Below are positions 40,074-50,044 of a stretch of DNA of 64,000 nt, in pieces; positions within the stretch are counted from its first letter, which is position 1; each line of letters starts with the position of its first letter. The notes beneath the pieces were generated by a model, which was not told where the DNA came from, searched no databases, and saw only the letters and a list, made by a program, of their open reading frames with translations. A program made the position numbers and the translations under genes. The DNA is from Endotrypanum monterogeii (Eukaryota > Euglenozoa > Kinetoplastea > Trypanosomatida > Trypanosomatidae): assembly GCA_000333855.2 (NCBI GenBank), contig CM007335.1, positions 276,191 through 340,190 on the forward strand. Reading direction: 5' to 3'.

Positions 40074-40217
40074 CGTGCCGCTGTGTGCGTGGCTGTGTTG
40101 ACAGTTTTTTTTCCCCCTCTCAGATTTTCAAGGGGATGGGGTGGGGGTGGAGGAGATGCAAGCTACCTCTTCCCTCCCCCCTCCCCCTCATCCAAATAAT
40201 AATAAAACGTAAAAATA

Positions 40218-40239
40218 ATATATATATATATATATATAT
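40218..40239. repeat. (TA)n microsatellite
   Basis: An alternating A/T tract of about 22 bases. Confidence 0.9.
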
Positions 40240-41136
40240 CGATACTGCCAAAAGCAGAGGGTGTGTCACTGAAAGTCACCAACAAACAGATGGGGGAGGG
40301 AGGGGAAACAAATCAACCACAGAAAAGATTCGGTACAGACACACCGCTCTCGCCCAGCAGACAGGGAGGGAGGGGAGGGAGCAGAGGGTGTATTTCGTAA
40401 CAGTTCCCAGAGGAAGAGATGATGTATCATTCCTATTTGATTTATCGATTGGACCTGATCGCGCCACTCCCTCTCGACTCTTCGATCGAGCGTTTTCAAC
40501 GAAACCACTGCCAAATAATAACACACACACACACACAATTGCCCCCTTCCCCCTTTTTTTTTTGTGGATCTGCGGGGGTTCCTGAAGTGAAGGCAAGGGA
40601 AGCAATATGCCCATCGATTTGCTTGTCCCCTCATCCCCTCCGGACCAGAAGGGGCACTGGGGTTCGGGAGTGAGGCTCCTTTGATCGGCATTGAATTTTT
40701 TGTCCATCACTCGAGTAGTAGACACACATTGATTGCTGTGATGCCGGCCCGGTTACCTCTTTGTGCAGTCGGTAGGTGACCCCTGATAGCCCCTGTCCCG
40801 ACATACTACGGCGTTCTCCCTTTCCTTTCCCCTCCCCACCTACTTTTCTGGATCCTTTTCGTGGTCATTAAGTGTACAAAAAAAGAAAGAGGAGGGGAGG
40901 GGGGAGGGGGGAAGCATGCGGGGCGACTGAGAGGGATAATAGAGGCTGGGATCTGTCTTTTCATGGAGTTTGAGAAAGTGAAACAAAGAATGGTCGGTGC
41001 GTGGATTAGGGTTGCGCGGGTGTGAGGTAAGGCATCTCTGAGTATGTCTAAGTGTTCGAGGAGAGGAAGGCTGCTGCACAGTACCGCGTTGGGGGTTGTG
41101 ATGAGCAAGAAAAAAAATAAATGAAGATGTGTATCG

Positions 41137-41156
41137 ATATATATATATATATATAT
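41137..41156. repeat. (TA)n microsatellite
   Basis: An alternating A/T tract of about 20 bases. Confidence 0.9.
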
Positions 41157-41562
41157 TTATTTATACCAAGTATAAAACGTTTTCTTAGATGAAGGGAAAT
41201 GCAGAGAGAAGAGATAGGAGAACCTTTGTCGACTTCCCATACCATCGTTCATGTTCTGAACGGTGGCTTGGGGAGGGGGGTCAAGGGAAGAGAAGGATGC
41301 GTGTGTGTGTATGTGGTGGTGGTGGGGAGAGGGGGTTGGAAATCCCCGCCCCCCTCATGCCTTGCCCTACCCTGGATACTGAGGATCTTCCGCTTCCGCT
41401 CCTCTGCCCGACATGCCTTACACGGACGGTGATATGCACATGTGTTGAAAGCAAGAGAGAGAGGAGGGGGGGGGGAGGGGAGGGGGGAGAGAGGGAGGGG
41501 GGGGCAACAAGGGAGTATGGCTTCACAAATACTGCATGTTGTATACGCTGTGCGTCAATAAG

Positions 41563-41579
41563 TATATATATATATATAT
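41563..41579. repeat. (TA)n microsatellite
   Basis: An alternating A/T tract of about 17 bases. Confidence 0.85.
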
Positions 41580-41690
41580 CTATAAAAAAATATATGTATT
41601 TTTTGCTTGTCGACGCTGTCGAGCACAGATTTGAAACACTCATCTCTCCACTACAGTACGGAAGCCCAGAAAATAAACGTGTATCACGTT

Positions 41691-41691
<1 letters not shown>

Positions 41692-41726
<35 letters not shown>
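41692..41726. repeat. (CA)n microsatellite
   Basis: An uninterrupted dinucleotide tract of about 35 bases. Confidence 0.95.
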
Positions 41727-41729
<3 letters not shown>

Positions 41730-42407
41730 ACCGACATCGACACGTACGCAAAGATATTTGATAGCACCATGGCAAGTGTTTCTCTTCCTCTTTCTCCCCC
41801 CCCCCCACACACACACACATTCACGCATATCGACAATATCGCCTTTTTGCCTACATAAAAAAAAAATCGCTATCCTTCAGCATACAGCGAAAATAAGAAG
41901 CATGGTAAGGTGGTGGTGGTGGGGGGGAGGAGGAGCATGCAGGAAGATGACCACAGATTCCACTCAACAAAAGGAAGACAAATAAAAGCAAACAAAAAAG
42001 CGAAAAGCGACACGGAGGGAGGAAAAAAAAAGAAACAGGCATCATCAAGAGTGGAGGGCTATCAAAGGACCAAAGCTTGAGGTGGTCAGGGGGGAGGGTA
42101 GTTCATAGCAGTTGAACAGGGAGAGGGGGGTAGATGAGGCGTGATCAAGGCCTGGTAGCGCGAGCGAGCTTGTATATATCCTTTCCCCTCTGCGGCGACC
42201 GAGCAGGCTGGCAATGGAGGTTTGTGAGTAGAAAAGGGAGAGTATGTGAGTGCATGTGTGTGTGTGTATGTGTGTGTGGGGTTGGGTGGGTTATTATTGT
42301 CGCTGCAAAATGCGTCTCGACGCACTCGACTGCATCTCTACCTCCTCCATCGTCAGCGTGTACGCTCTGGAGAGTAACGATCTCTACTATTCATGCTGCC
42401 TCGTAAC

Positions 42408-44393
42408 CTAATTAAAGAGGTCAGCAAAGGGGTCTTTTTTGGACTGCGCTGGGACTGGCGGCGTGGGCTTGGCTTCCTGTGAGGGGGCCACGTATGCTGC
42501 TTGCTGTCCAGGTGCAGGGGCCATGAAGTTCAGGGACTGCTGGGGTTGCGGCGGCTGCGGGGGAGGATGAGCATTTACACCGTTACCGCTGTATCCCCAC
42601 GGGGTCTGCTGCTGATACGGAGGCTGCGACACAGGGTACGCTCCACTGCTCATCACAGGCGCCCCGCTACCCCAGTTGCTCAGCGTCGTCATCGGCTGAG
42701 GCTGAGGCGCTTGACCATAGGGGTTCATCATCACTGGGTGCGAAGGCTGCGCTTGCGGTGCCGGTGCACCGAAGAGGTCATCAGCGCTGAAGACATCTTT
42801 TGGCGGTTCGGCCGTTGCGGGGGGTGCTAGGGCGCCGGTGCCAGACGAAACCGGCGAGGCGGCGGACACGGCCACTGACGGACCAGCAAAGAGATCGTCA
42901 AAGACATCCTTCTTTTGCACATTGTTGTTGGCTTCACTAGACGCCGTCGTGATGCTGCTCTCCTGGTGTGCCCCTGGCAAGGTGGCGCGACCACCAGCTG
43001 TCGCCTTGACTAGCTTCCATGCTTTCTCCTGTTCTTCGATAATTTGCCTTCGGTACTCGGCCATCTCGGCATCATCGTCAGCCGGGTCGCCGCCGAGGAT
43101 TGCTATCGCATCCCTCAGTGCATCGCCGCCGGCGGGGTACACACCGGTGCTGGTGCTGTTGTGGTCATTCATGGTGGTATTGCGGTGTTCGCCACCCTGG
43201 TGGCCAGGGTGGCGGCTGGCCACCTGCTCGTGACCGGGCTCTCCGTACGATATCGGTGGTGCCTTCGTTGGCACGGAGCGCCCGAGCACCTTCACATCCT
43301 GCTCCTCCCAGCCTTCGGGCCACTCTGTTGTGGTGAAGCAAAAAGTACCGAGGTGGCGACTGCAGTCCTCGTCGAAGCGCATGAAATTCGTGAGCGCGAA
43401 GATGTCCCAGCGAGAATCTGGGTTTGGGTCCAGCAAGTGCTGAAGCATAACGCGCAGCGACCCTGTGTAGGAGCTCGTTGTCTGCGTGGGGTAGTTCACC
43501 ACCCATTCTTCTTGACCAATGCTGGAGCTTGAGTCGAAGGGAAGGCGGAGATACATCATGTAGTAGAGAACCACGCCGATCGCCCACATATCTGTCTTCT
43601 CACAAATCCGTTTTTTCCCCCACGGGTCTACCATTTCCGGTGCTCGGAAGGCCGGATTCGTGTGCATTTGGATATCCGCGATGGCCATATTTGCCTCTTC
43701 GCGCGTCTCGCAGTGGTACGCCTCCGTTGTAGCGTTGCCGAAGTTCGCTAGCTTGTACGCGGCGGGGCCGACGTACTTGTTGTTGATGAGGATATTCTGT
43801 GGACGGATGTCTCGGTGCGTGATGGGGGGCTGCTGGGTGTGCAGGTACCCAACGGCGCTTGTCAAAGCGAGCATGACATGGCATATTTCGCCCTCCGTCA
43901 GCCGGGTTCCAGGTGCAGTCCCAGAAGTGCCGCGGATGCGGCGGAAGAGGTTGTTGGAGCAGTACTCCATCGCGATGCTGACCCCGAGTCGTCCCTCATT
44001 GCGCGAGATCTCACTATGAAATACACGCACAATGTTCTTGTCTTGAATTCGAGACACGATTTCAACCTCCTTGTGTGCCTCTGCGACCTGGTCTACCCCG
44101 AAGAATGAGCGCTTCAGCGCTAAGTGTCTCGGAAACTCCGGCAGGTTACTCGTGTTTTCCACCAGGTATACGTAGGAGCTGCCGCCCTCGCCGTACTTCA
44201 GGGATCGCTGGCGGCCCGTAAGATAGGGAGGAGGAACGTCGCTCAGCTTCTGCAGAACACGGAATGGTCGTCCCATGACGATGATTGACTCGCTCCCGTC
44301 ACCATGATACTGCTGCACTTTGTTTTTGGATGAGAATCCTTTGTTCTTACGGCGGCTGCCACTGCCCCCAATAGTACCACCGAGGAAATTCAT
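42408..44393 (-). CDS. NAK/AAK-type protein kinase homologue with DFG-to-NFG change and endocytic tail motifs
   Basis: 661 residues from the ATG at 44393. The kinase domain (about residues 45-350) has a glycine loop GEGGSSYVY (68-76), the catalytic lysine in ALKRSF (K94), a helix-C glutamate (E109 or E111), HRDIRPQN (193-200) with the catalytic D195, and APEM (251-254). The metal-binding DFG motif is NFG (KLANFGNAT, N217). The GNAT after it resembles the GSAT/GNAT of the AAK1/GAK (NAK) family. The codon is AAC, one transition from GAC. Loss of this aspartate often marks weak or pseudokinases. The C-terminal 250 residues are disordered and rich in P, Q and N, with clathrin/AP-2-like DLF and DPF motifs: DDLFAGP, DDLFGAP and a terminal KKDPFADLFN (DPF at 654-656, DLF at 658-660). 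A role in clathrin-mediated endocytosis is inferred. Confidence 0.85.
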   Translation of the reverse strand: MNFLGGTIGGSGSRRKNKGFSSKNKVQQYHGDGSESIIVMGRPFRVLQKLSDVPPPYLTGRQRSLKYGEGGSSYVYLVENTSNLPEFPRHLALKRSFFGVDQVAEAHKEVEIVSRIQDKNIVRVFHSEISRNEGRLGVSIAMEYCSNNLFRRIRGTSGTAPGTRLTEGEICHVMLALTSAVGYLHTQQPPITHRDIRPQNILINNKYVGPAAYKLANFGNATTEAYHCETREEANMAIADIQMHTNPAFRAPEMVDPWGKKRICEKTDMWAIGVVLYYMMYLRLPFDSSSSIGQEEWVVNYPTQTTSSYTGSLRVMLQHLLDPNPDSRWDIFALTNFMRFDEDCSRHLGTFCFTTTEWPEGWEEQDVKVLGRSVPTKAPPISYGEPGHEQVASRHPGHQGGEHRNTTMNDHNSTSTGVYPAGGDALRDAIAILGGDPADDDAEMAEYRRQIIEEQEKAWKLVKATAGGRATLPGAHQESSITTASSEANNNVQKKDVFDDLFAGPSVAVSAASPVSSGTGALAPPATAEPPKDVFSADDLFGAPAPQAQPSHPVMMNPYGQAPQPQPMTTLSNWGSGAPVMSSGAYPVSQPPYQQQTPWGYSGNGVNAHPPPQPPQPQQSLNFMAPAPGQQAAYVAPSQEAKPTPPVPAQSKKDPFADLFN

Positions 44394-44421
44394 GGCGTCT
44401 TTTTTTCCCCCCGTATCGTTA

Positions 44422-44441
44422 ATATATATATATATATATAT
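44422..44441. repeat. (TA)n microsatellite in the putative kinase 5' UTR
   Basis: An alternating A/T tract of about 20 bases, about 30 bases before the kinase ATG. Confidence 0.9.
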
Positions 44442-44472
44442 GTATATATACTCTGCGCGTGCGTATGCGTGT

Positions 44473-44474
44473 CT
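44473..44474 (-). promoter_or_regulatory. Candidate spliced-leader acceptor AG of the kinase gene
   Basis: On the minus strand the tract CTCCCTCGCTTCCCCTCCCT (about 44484-44503) is followed by AACAAACACAG, the AG being at 44474-44473, 80 bases before the ATG. It is inferred from sequence only. Confidence 0.45.
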
Positions 44475-45114
44475 GTGTTTGTTAGGGGAGGGAAGCGAGG
44501 GAGCGGTAAAGGCGGCAGCGGCGGCGACAGACGCACTGGCAGTAGCAGTACCTGCAAAAGGGAGTGATATCTAGTGTCGGGGTCAAGCGGTGATGGTGAG
44601 GGGTGGGGGGTGGTTAGGTGGGATAGGCAAGGTGAAAGAGAAGAAGATAGGAGCAGGAAAGGTATATGCATTTGCCTACATCGCAGTGGGTATGTATGTA
44701 CATATTCAGAGGAGGTGAGGGCTGCTCCGCAGGGTGTGGCACGAGATGCAGGGGCAGCCAAGGAAGACACAAAGGAGGACAACCCCCATAGGTGGGGTCA
44801 GTCGGTTTCGGCGTAGGGCATGTTTTCAGCGCCTCAGTCTCCTTCTCCTCTCTCCTTTTGCCCATCCCCCAGCTGTACTGTGGGGCGCCCTTCCTTGTTG
44901 CATATTTGGTGTGCGCGCGGGGTAGCTTAGTCACATTGCTCATGAAGCGACAGGACCCAGCGATCGAGCGATAAGAGGGCCCCTGACACAAGGGCGAGAG
45001 GGGAATTATCAGCCGAAGGGGTGATTATGTTGGCAGATAAGCACACACGTGTGAAGGAGCGAGACAGGTGCTGGGGTGGGGTGAGGTGAGGTGAGGTGGA
45101 ACACTTATAACCCA

Positions 45115-46143
45115 TCATGTTGTTTGAAAATGATATCGACCCGACACTCTGCTCGGCCGCGCTGGGGTGCCCTCGCTGTCGTCGTCGTCACCGCCGCCGC
45201 GTCGGTTTTCACGAACGGCCCCTGTGTAGCTTGGGATCGCCGAGCTCTGGGAGGTGGGGTGTGTACTGGGCGACCCATGGGTGTGCGGGGGCTGCTGTGG
45301 GCGAATAAGCAGGCTGCCGAAGGCAGGGGCGGCAAAGCTAGGGTAGGGGGCGGTTGTCGTTGCGGACGACGGGGGGCCCCCACGCATCGAGGGCAGTCGA
45401 CGCTCCACGTCGGATTGCAGCTCTGCTGCCCCCACACCCTCTGCCCAGTCTTCATCTTCCTCTGCTCGAGTGGCACCCACCGTATCGGTGCGATACATGG
45501 CACCTTCCATGGATATTTGGGGACGGTAGAAGGGCGGCGCCGTTGCCCGCATGCCGCTCACTGATCCCGAGACACGGCCGGGGGGAATTGCATCTTCGAA
45601 CCTGACAGTCTCGTCACCGTAGTCCGTTGGCGCTGTGTGGCCAGTGGGGGAGGGGAGCGCTAGTGCGTGACCTGCGGTTGTGCCACCGCTGCTGCGGTGC
45701 GCGGGGGAGTAGCCGGGGTCGACGTGTGGTGGTGCAGAGGTGCCTCCTGCTGCCGCTGTACCGAAAGGGAAGCTAGTGATATGCCTACTGCGACCTCCGG
45801 CTACTGGGTCACGAACATCCATGGATGCGGTGAGGTGACCGGCACCACCACTACCCACGCCCGCTGTTCCAACCGATCGGAGACCACCGCTGTAGGCATA
45901 GCCACCACTGGTCCGAGCTTGCTCTGGCGCCGAGGATGCCGCGTACGTTTGATACGCAGAGCCACCCGTGCCAACGCCTCCACGGAGTCGCCCACGGGAT
46001 CCACCGCTAGCAGCACCCACACCGCTGTTATCCGCCCCAGTGCCGTCCCTGGCAGAGAGCCGAAGCACCTCCTCGACGCTGTTGAGCTCGGCGATATCCT
46101 CGGCAGTGCCAAGATCCAGTCGTGTGCCGTACCGGTTCAGCAT
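45115..46143 (-). CDS. Hypothetical protein, Gly/Ser-rich and mostly disordered
   Basis: 342 residues from the ATG at 46143. The first 30 residues (MLNRYGTRLDLGTAEDIAEL and NSVEEVLRLSARD) are ordered and probably helical. The rest is rich in G, S, A, P and T, with acidic patches (ATRAEEDEDWAEG near 230 and GGGDDDDSEG near 320). No catalytic motif, signal peptide or membrane segment is visible. The coding bias (GC-rich third positions) and position in the array support a real gene. I do not recognise the family. The C-terminus RVSGRYHFQTT has aromatic residues that could be a short binding motif. Confidence 0.6.
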   Translation of the reverse strand: MLNRYGTRLDLGTAEDIAELNSVEEVLRLSARDGTGADNSGVGAASGGSRGRLRGGVGTGGSAYQTYAASSAPEQARTSGGYAYSGGLRSVGTAGVGSGGAGHLTASMDVRDPVAGGRSRHITSFPFGTAAAGGTSAPPHVDPGYSPAHRSSGGTTAGHALALPSPTGHTAPTDYGDETVRFEDAIPPGRVSGSVSGMRATAPPFYRPQISMEGAMYRTDTVGATRAEEDEDWAEGVGAAELQSDVERRLPSMRGGPPSSATTTAPYPSFAAPAFGSLLIRPQQPPHTHGSPSTHPTSQSSAIPSYTGAVRENRRGGGDDDDSEGTPARPSRVSGRYHFQTT

Positions 46144-47195
46144 GATATACAGACTTTTTCTTCTCTGTTCTATGTGAAGGTTACACTTGCGGTGAGTATG
46201 TGTGAGGTGCCTCCGTGGATCGAAGTATCAGCTCCTTTCCCCCCCTCACTCGATAGCGAGAGTGTATGTTCAACGCAGCACTTCAAATTTATGTTTTGTG
46301 TGTCCTTCAAAGACGTATACATATATGAATATACGTGTGCTCTATGTACGGGTTTTGTGTTCCAGGTGAAAGAGAGGTGTGTGTGTGTGTGAGGGGGAAA
46401 TGTGGTAGTTGCAGTGCTGCGGTTGCGTGTGCGTGCACGCGTGTGTGGCGAGAGGGGGCGGGTCAGGGGGGGGGGAAGGAGATGATGCAAAAGCCTTACA
46501 TAACAGGATAAAAAAAAAGGAAGCGATCCATGTCATGCGCAGCAGGAGGACAGTGAAGAAGAGAGGGAGTAGTTGTAATGAAAGGGGGGGGGTTCAGATG
46601 ATCGACCAAGGCCGATGTACCAACACATTCACACCTATATATATAAAGGTGGAAGGAAACCGAGGCAACAGTGCTTGCGGCAGCTACAGTAGAGGAGGGT
46701 ACAAAAAAAAAAAAACACGCACACTTCATGCCGAGAGGGTTCTGCAGTCCTTTTGAGCCAGTATTGCTCATTGCTCCCGCTCGTTAACTTTTGCCTCGTG
46801 TCTGTATGTACCTACAGAGTTGCTTTGCACCCCCTTCTTCTTAATTTCTCCATTTTATATTTTCCCACCTATACACCGATGAATAAACGGCGGATGGGGG
46901 GACGGGAGGCGAGGAGCATCATGCATGCATGAAACTTGTGACGCATACGTGAAGAGACAACAGCGTCTTTTCCCCTACACAGAGCTGCCTGTCCGTAACA
47001 CTGCAGATCCGATTTCGCGTCTCACTTGATCACCCACAGGAGGAGACATAAAGATGATCGCACACAAACATAAACATACACACACACACACAGACACACA
47101 CACATATCCCCCCCCCAAAAAAAAACAGAAATCACAGACCAACAGTATTTTCGTTAACTCTTCACACAAGAAGCGTGTGCCGATCAAGTAGGACA
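46144..47195. other. Intergenic region (1.05 kb)
   Basis: No gene is supported. It contains (GT)n near 46376-46390, A-runs near 46511-46518 and 46702-46713, and (CA)n near 47079-47103 followed by C and A runs. It holds the 3' UTR of the PPR-like gene and the 5' region of the Gly/Ser-rich gene. Confidence 0.45.
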
Positions 47196-49124
47196 TTAGA
47201 AGTGCGTGTCGTCTAAGCCAGTGCGTCCGCTCATGGGGGTCGTTGCCACCTCAGGGGACTCGTTGCGGGCAGGACGCTGTGTTGTGGTGGCGCTGCCGCT
47301 GTTTAGAGACCCATCCAAGGACACCGAGGCGTGTAGGATTCGAGGTGCCGCCGGCGACCCCGGAAGGTGGGGGGGTGCACTGCTGCCGACCGCCGCCGCC
47401 GCCGCCGCCGCAGCGAGGGAGACGCTGGGCTCTACCTCCGTATGAATAGGCCGCTGAGCAAGGTAGCGATTCTGCAACGTGTTCTCGGCGTAGGCAAAGG
47501 TTTCCTCCACGAAGCGGGTCTGCGGCCCGCTGTAAGCAAATTTAAACCCCTCGTCGCTGGCGAGCAGCGCGTGCGCACGCTGCTGTTCTGGCAACCACGC
47601 CACCCGCACGTTCGGGTTGGTCATCGACGGGCGTGATTTGCGCAGGTACGTGAGTGGGACTTCCTCGCGCACGTGATGCACAGAGCTTAGCGTCTCCACC
47701 CAATGTGCCGCACGCTCCACGTATGCAGACCTGTCCTTCGCCATGAGATCTTTTGAGGTGCGCCTGAAGCGAGCGAGGCGCAGCACTGCCAGGGGGTCGA
47801 TGTCTGGGAAGGCGTCTTTCAACCACGTGACAGCCGCTTTGCCATTGGTATCCGCCCCCGTCTTCGCTGGATCGGTGAGCGGCAGCCCGCGGGCGTCTGT
47901 CACGGCATTGTCTTCCTGCATGGTTTTAATGTAACGGGAGTGGAGCGCGACTGCCACCTGCGGGGCCACGGCCACCGCGTTCTGAGATAGCGCCATACCA
48001 TCCAATGCGTTTTGTTTGGCGTGAACCGTCTTGCCTTCCTTGAGTGCTTGCTGCATGAACGTGCCGAGGCGCACATAGAGATCACAGTCGAGTAGTTGGC
48101 TCTCCATTAAATAGTCGTACACGACGCGCGCTTCCTCGCTTGCGTTGTGGTCCAGCAAGTACTCCAGCGCTGAACTCGCGATACGGTAGCGCCAGATCTT
48201 GTCCACCTCCGCCCTGACAATTACATTCTCGTAATGACGACCCACCATCACGTTGTATACCCACATCACACGCACACGATGCTTTGCGCGGATCGCGCAG
48301 CGCAGCATATTGTACAGAACCTCCCCGTCTCGCGCAACGTAGAAAAGCCTCGAGTTGCCGTCTTCAAAGATGGCGATCGCGTCTGCTAGCTTTGCGCCAG
48401 GGACGCAGGCCGCAGTCAATGCGCGGTATACATCCACCGGCGGCACCGATGTCACACGCCTGTATTCTTCGCACGCCGCCTTCAAATGACCACGACGGGC
48501 GAGACGGACAATCCGCTGCATGAGCGGCACCTCGTGCACCGAAGTGGGCACCGAGCCGTTACGCTGCATTTTTGTCGAGCGGCGGAAGTAATAATCTTCC
48601 TGGAAGAACGGGCCGCGCCGGAGCCAGCGGTAGATGCGGCCACGACAGTCGAGCGTCGCTGCGTTGAGGCCGACTCGGTTCGGGTCTTCTACGGTGATGT
48701 TGTCGTGGTCCACCATCGCGGGCTTCTGAAGTCTTCCAATGTACGGGTCGTAAGAGTGAATAAGATCATGAGTGACACGATGACCGTTGCGTGCGCTCAT
48801 CAACGATACCGGTGTCACAAGCGCCTTTGACCCGAGCGATATATCCGGCATGAACTTCTCCAGCTCATGTTTAGGGATAATAGAGACCGTGTTGTCTTCC
48901 AGCGTGTGTGTCTTCTTTGTGCTGTAGCCGCTGTTGTAGTTTCCAGGGCCGGTGCGGTAGCGACCCGTACCCCAGAGCTGTGCCATATCGTCATCGGCAA
49001 GATTTTCTCGACCAAAGCGGCTCGGCTGCCACGGCACACGAGCACGCGGCACGTAGCGCATCACTGACATCACGGAGGGGTGCCCCGTCGCCCTCCCCTT
49101 CGTGAAGACACCAATCACAGACAT
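47196..49124 (-). CDS. Mitochondrial PPR-like protein, possible mitoribosomal or RNA-processing factor
   Basis: 642 residues from the ATG at 49124. The N-terminus is basic and hydroxylated with almost no acidic residues for 40 positions (MSVIGVFTKGRATGHPSV), as in mitochondrial presequences. Residues about 200-350 contain helical pairs like PPR units (VPLMQRIVRLARRGHLKAAC; VDVYRALTAACVPGAKLADA; EVLYNMLRCAIRAKHRVRVM). The N-terminal part has a long extended segment rich in aromatic, G and R residues, common in kinetoplastid mitoribosomal proteins. The C-terminus is alanine-rich and low-complexity (ASLAAAAAAAAVG region near 585-600). No enzyme motif is visible. The likely role is mitochondrial translation or RNA metabolism; this is inferred. 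Confidence 0.65.
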   Translation of the reverse strand: MSVIGVFTKGRATGHPSVMSVMRYVPRARVPWQPSRFGRENLADDDMAQLWGTGRYRTGPGNYNSGYSTKKTHTLEDNTVSIIPKHELEKFMPDISLGSKALVTPVSLMSARNGHRVTHDLIHSYDPYIGRLQKPAMVDHDNITVEDPNRVGLNAATLDCRGRIYRWLRRGPFFQEDYYFRRSTKMQRNGSVPTSVHEVPLMQRIVRLARRGHLKAACEEYRRVTSVPPVDVYRALTAACVPGAKLADAIAIFEDGNSRLFYVARDGEVLYNMLRCAIRAKHRVRVMWVYNVMVGRHYENVIVRAEVDKIWRYRIASSALEYLLDHNASEEARVVYDYLMESQLLDCDLYVRLGTFMQQALKEGKTVHAKQNALDGMALSQNAVAVAPQVAVALHSRYIKTMQEDNAVTDARGLPLTDPAKTGADTNGKAAVTWLKDAFPDIDPLAVLRLARFRRTSKDLMAKDRSAYVERAAHWVETLSSVHHVREEVPLTYLRKSRPSMTNPNVRVAWLPEQQRAHALLASDEGFKFAYSGPQTRFVEETFAYAENTLQNRYLAQRPIHTEVEPSVSLAAAAAAAAVGSSAPPHLPGSPAAPRILHASVSLDGSLNSGSATTTQRPARNESPEVATTPMSGRTGLDDTHF

Positions 49125-49825
49125 GATGCCACACGCCGGAAAGCACAGGTGTTAGAAGGAGGTACAATAGGTGGTTCAGACGATTCCTTGTGAGAGCCGC
49201 ACAGCAGAAGGCGCGCCCATGTACGCGTGCAGACGTCGGCGTTTGAATCGGCAGAGCAGTGATTGGGCGTCACTGCGTGGCGGCCCCGTCGTCGATGACT
49301 TTGAGTCCTCGTGCACGGCCACGGGCGGAGTGACCAGACAGACAGCATCCGCGCACCGAAGACGCATACAAAGAGACCAATGGAGGAAGGGAAAGGGGGG
49401 GGGCGGAGGGGGGGATGTGGAGGAGCGAGATGATGTGATGCGTAGCGGACGAAGAACTCCCCCTCATCAAAAGAGGATGAGGAAGAAGAAGCACACACCC
49501 GCACAGAACGATATCTGAATTATACTTTTTATGTGCAATATGGTCACACCGTCGACGTTTCTGCACTTTATTTCAACACTCCCCAGAAGTTAAAGTGGGG
49601 AGGGGGGGGGGAGGGGAGGGGAGGGGACACATGATTCATGCATATACTCACACGTCGAGAAGCTGCTGCAAGCGTTACACTGGAGTCCATGTTCTCTGAC
49701 AGCTGAGCGTCGCCTCTCCCCTCGCCCTTTTTTTTCTTGTCACATATACATTTGTAGCTATTTTTCCTTGATGGCTTGAGCATTTCAAAGGATTCTTTTT
49801 GATTTCGTGCCTGAACTGTCTCTAT

Positions 49826-49861
<36 letters not shown>

Positions 49862-50044
49862 CGAAGAGAGATTTCGGGATGAGAATAAAGACACCACCTC
49901 TTCCTCCGGTGAGGAGACAAACAAATCGGGAGATATGCTATTCAACGCAGGAGAAGTCATACCAGCAAGGTGCGCGCGGATAGCACGCCCACGTAACTAG
50001 GTACCCATAGCTGATTGTTCCTTCCTGCAGGGTGGCGCGGCAGG
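49125..50044. other. Intergenic region with (CA)n tract
   Basis: No gene is supported. It contains (CA)n at 49826-49854, G-rich runs near 49397-49410 and 49598-49625, and T-runs. It includes the 3' UTR of the large 50045-56431 gene. Confidence 0.5.
49826..49854. repeat. (CA)n microsatellite
   Basis: An uninterrupted dinucleotide tract of about 29 bases. Confidence 0.93.

Larger units (their letters stand above)
40074..42407. other. Longest intergenic region (2.3 kb), upstream of the ABCA pseudogene
   Basis: I see no gene. It contains three (TA)n tracts (40218-40239, 41137-41156, 41563-41579), a (CA)n tract (41692-41726), homopurine stretches on the plus strand (40885-40910 and 41458-41505), and a GC-richer unique segment at about 40575-40830. 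It should hold the 3' UTR of the kinase gene and the 5' UTR of the former ABCA gene. Confidence 0.45.
44394..45114. other. Intergenic region between the kinase and the Gly/Ser-rich protein
   Basis: No gene is supported. (TA)n lies at 44422-44441. A purine stretch on the plus strand at about 44483-44506 is the likely pyrimidine tract for kinase splicing. A short (GGTGA)n repeat lies near 45080-45097. Confidence 0.5.

Noticed and set aside
40575..40830. Possible retroposon remnant (SIDER-like) in the long gap
   Set aside because: It is GC-richer than its surroundings, but I could not recognise a signature or a poly(A) end and will not name it without a profile search.
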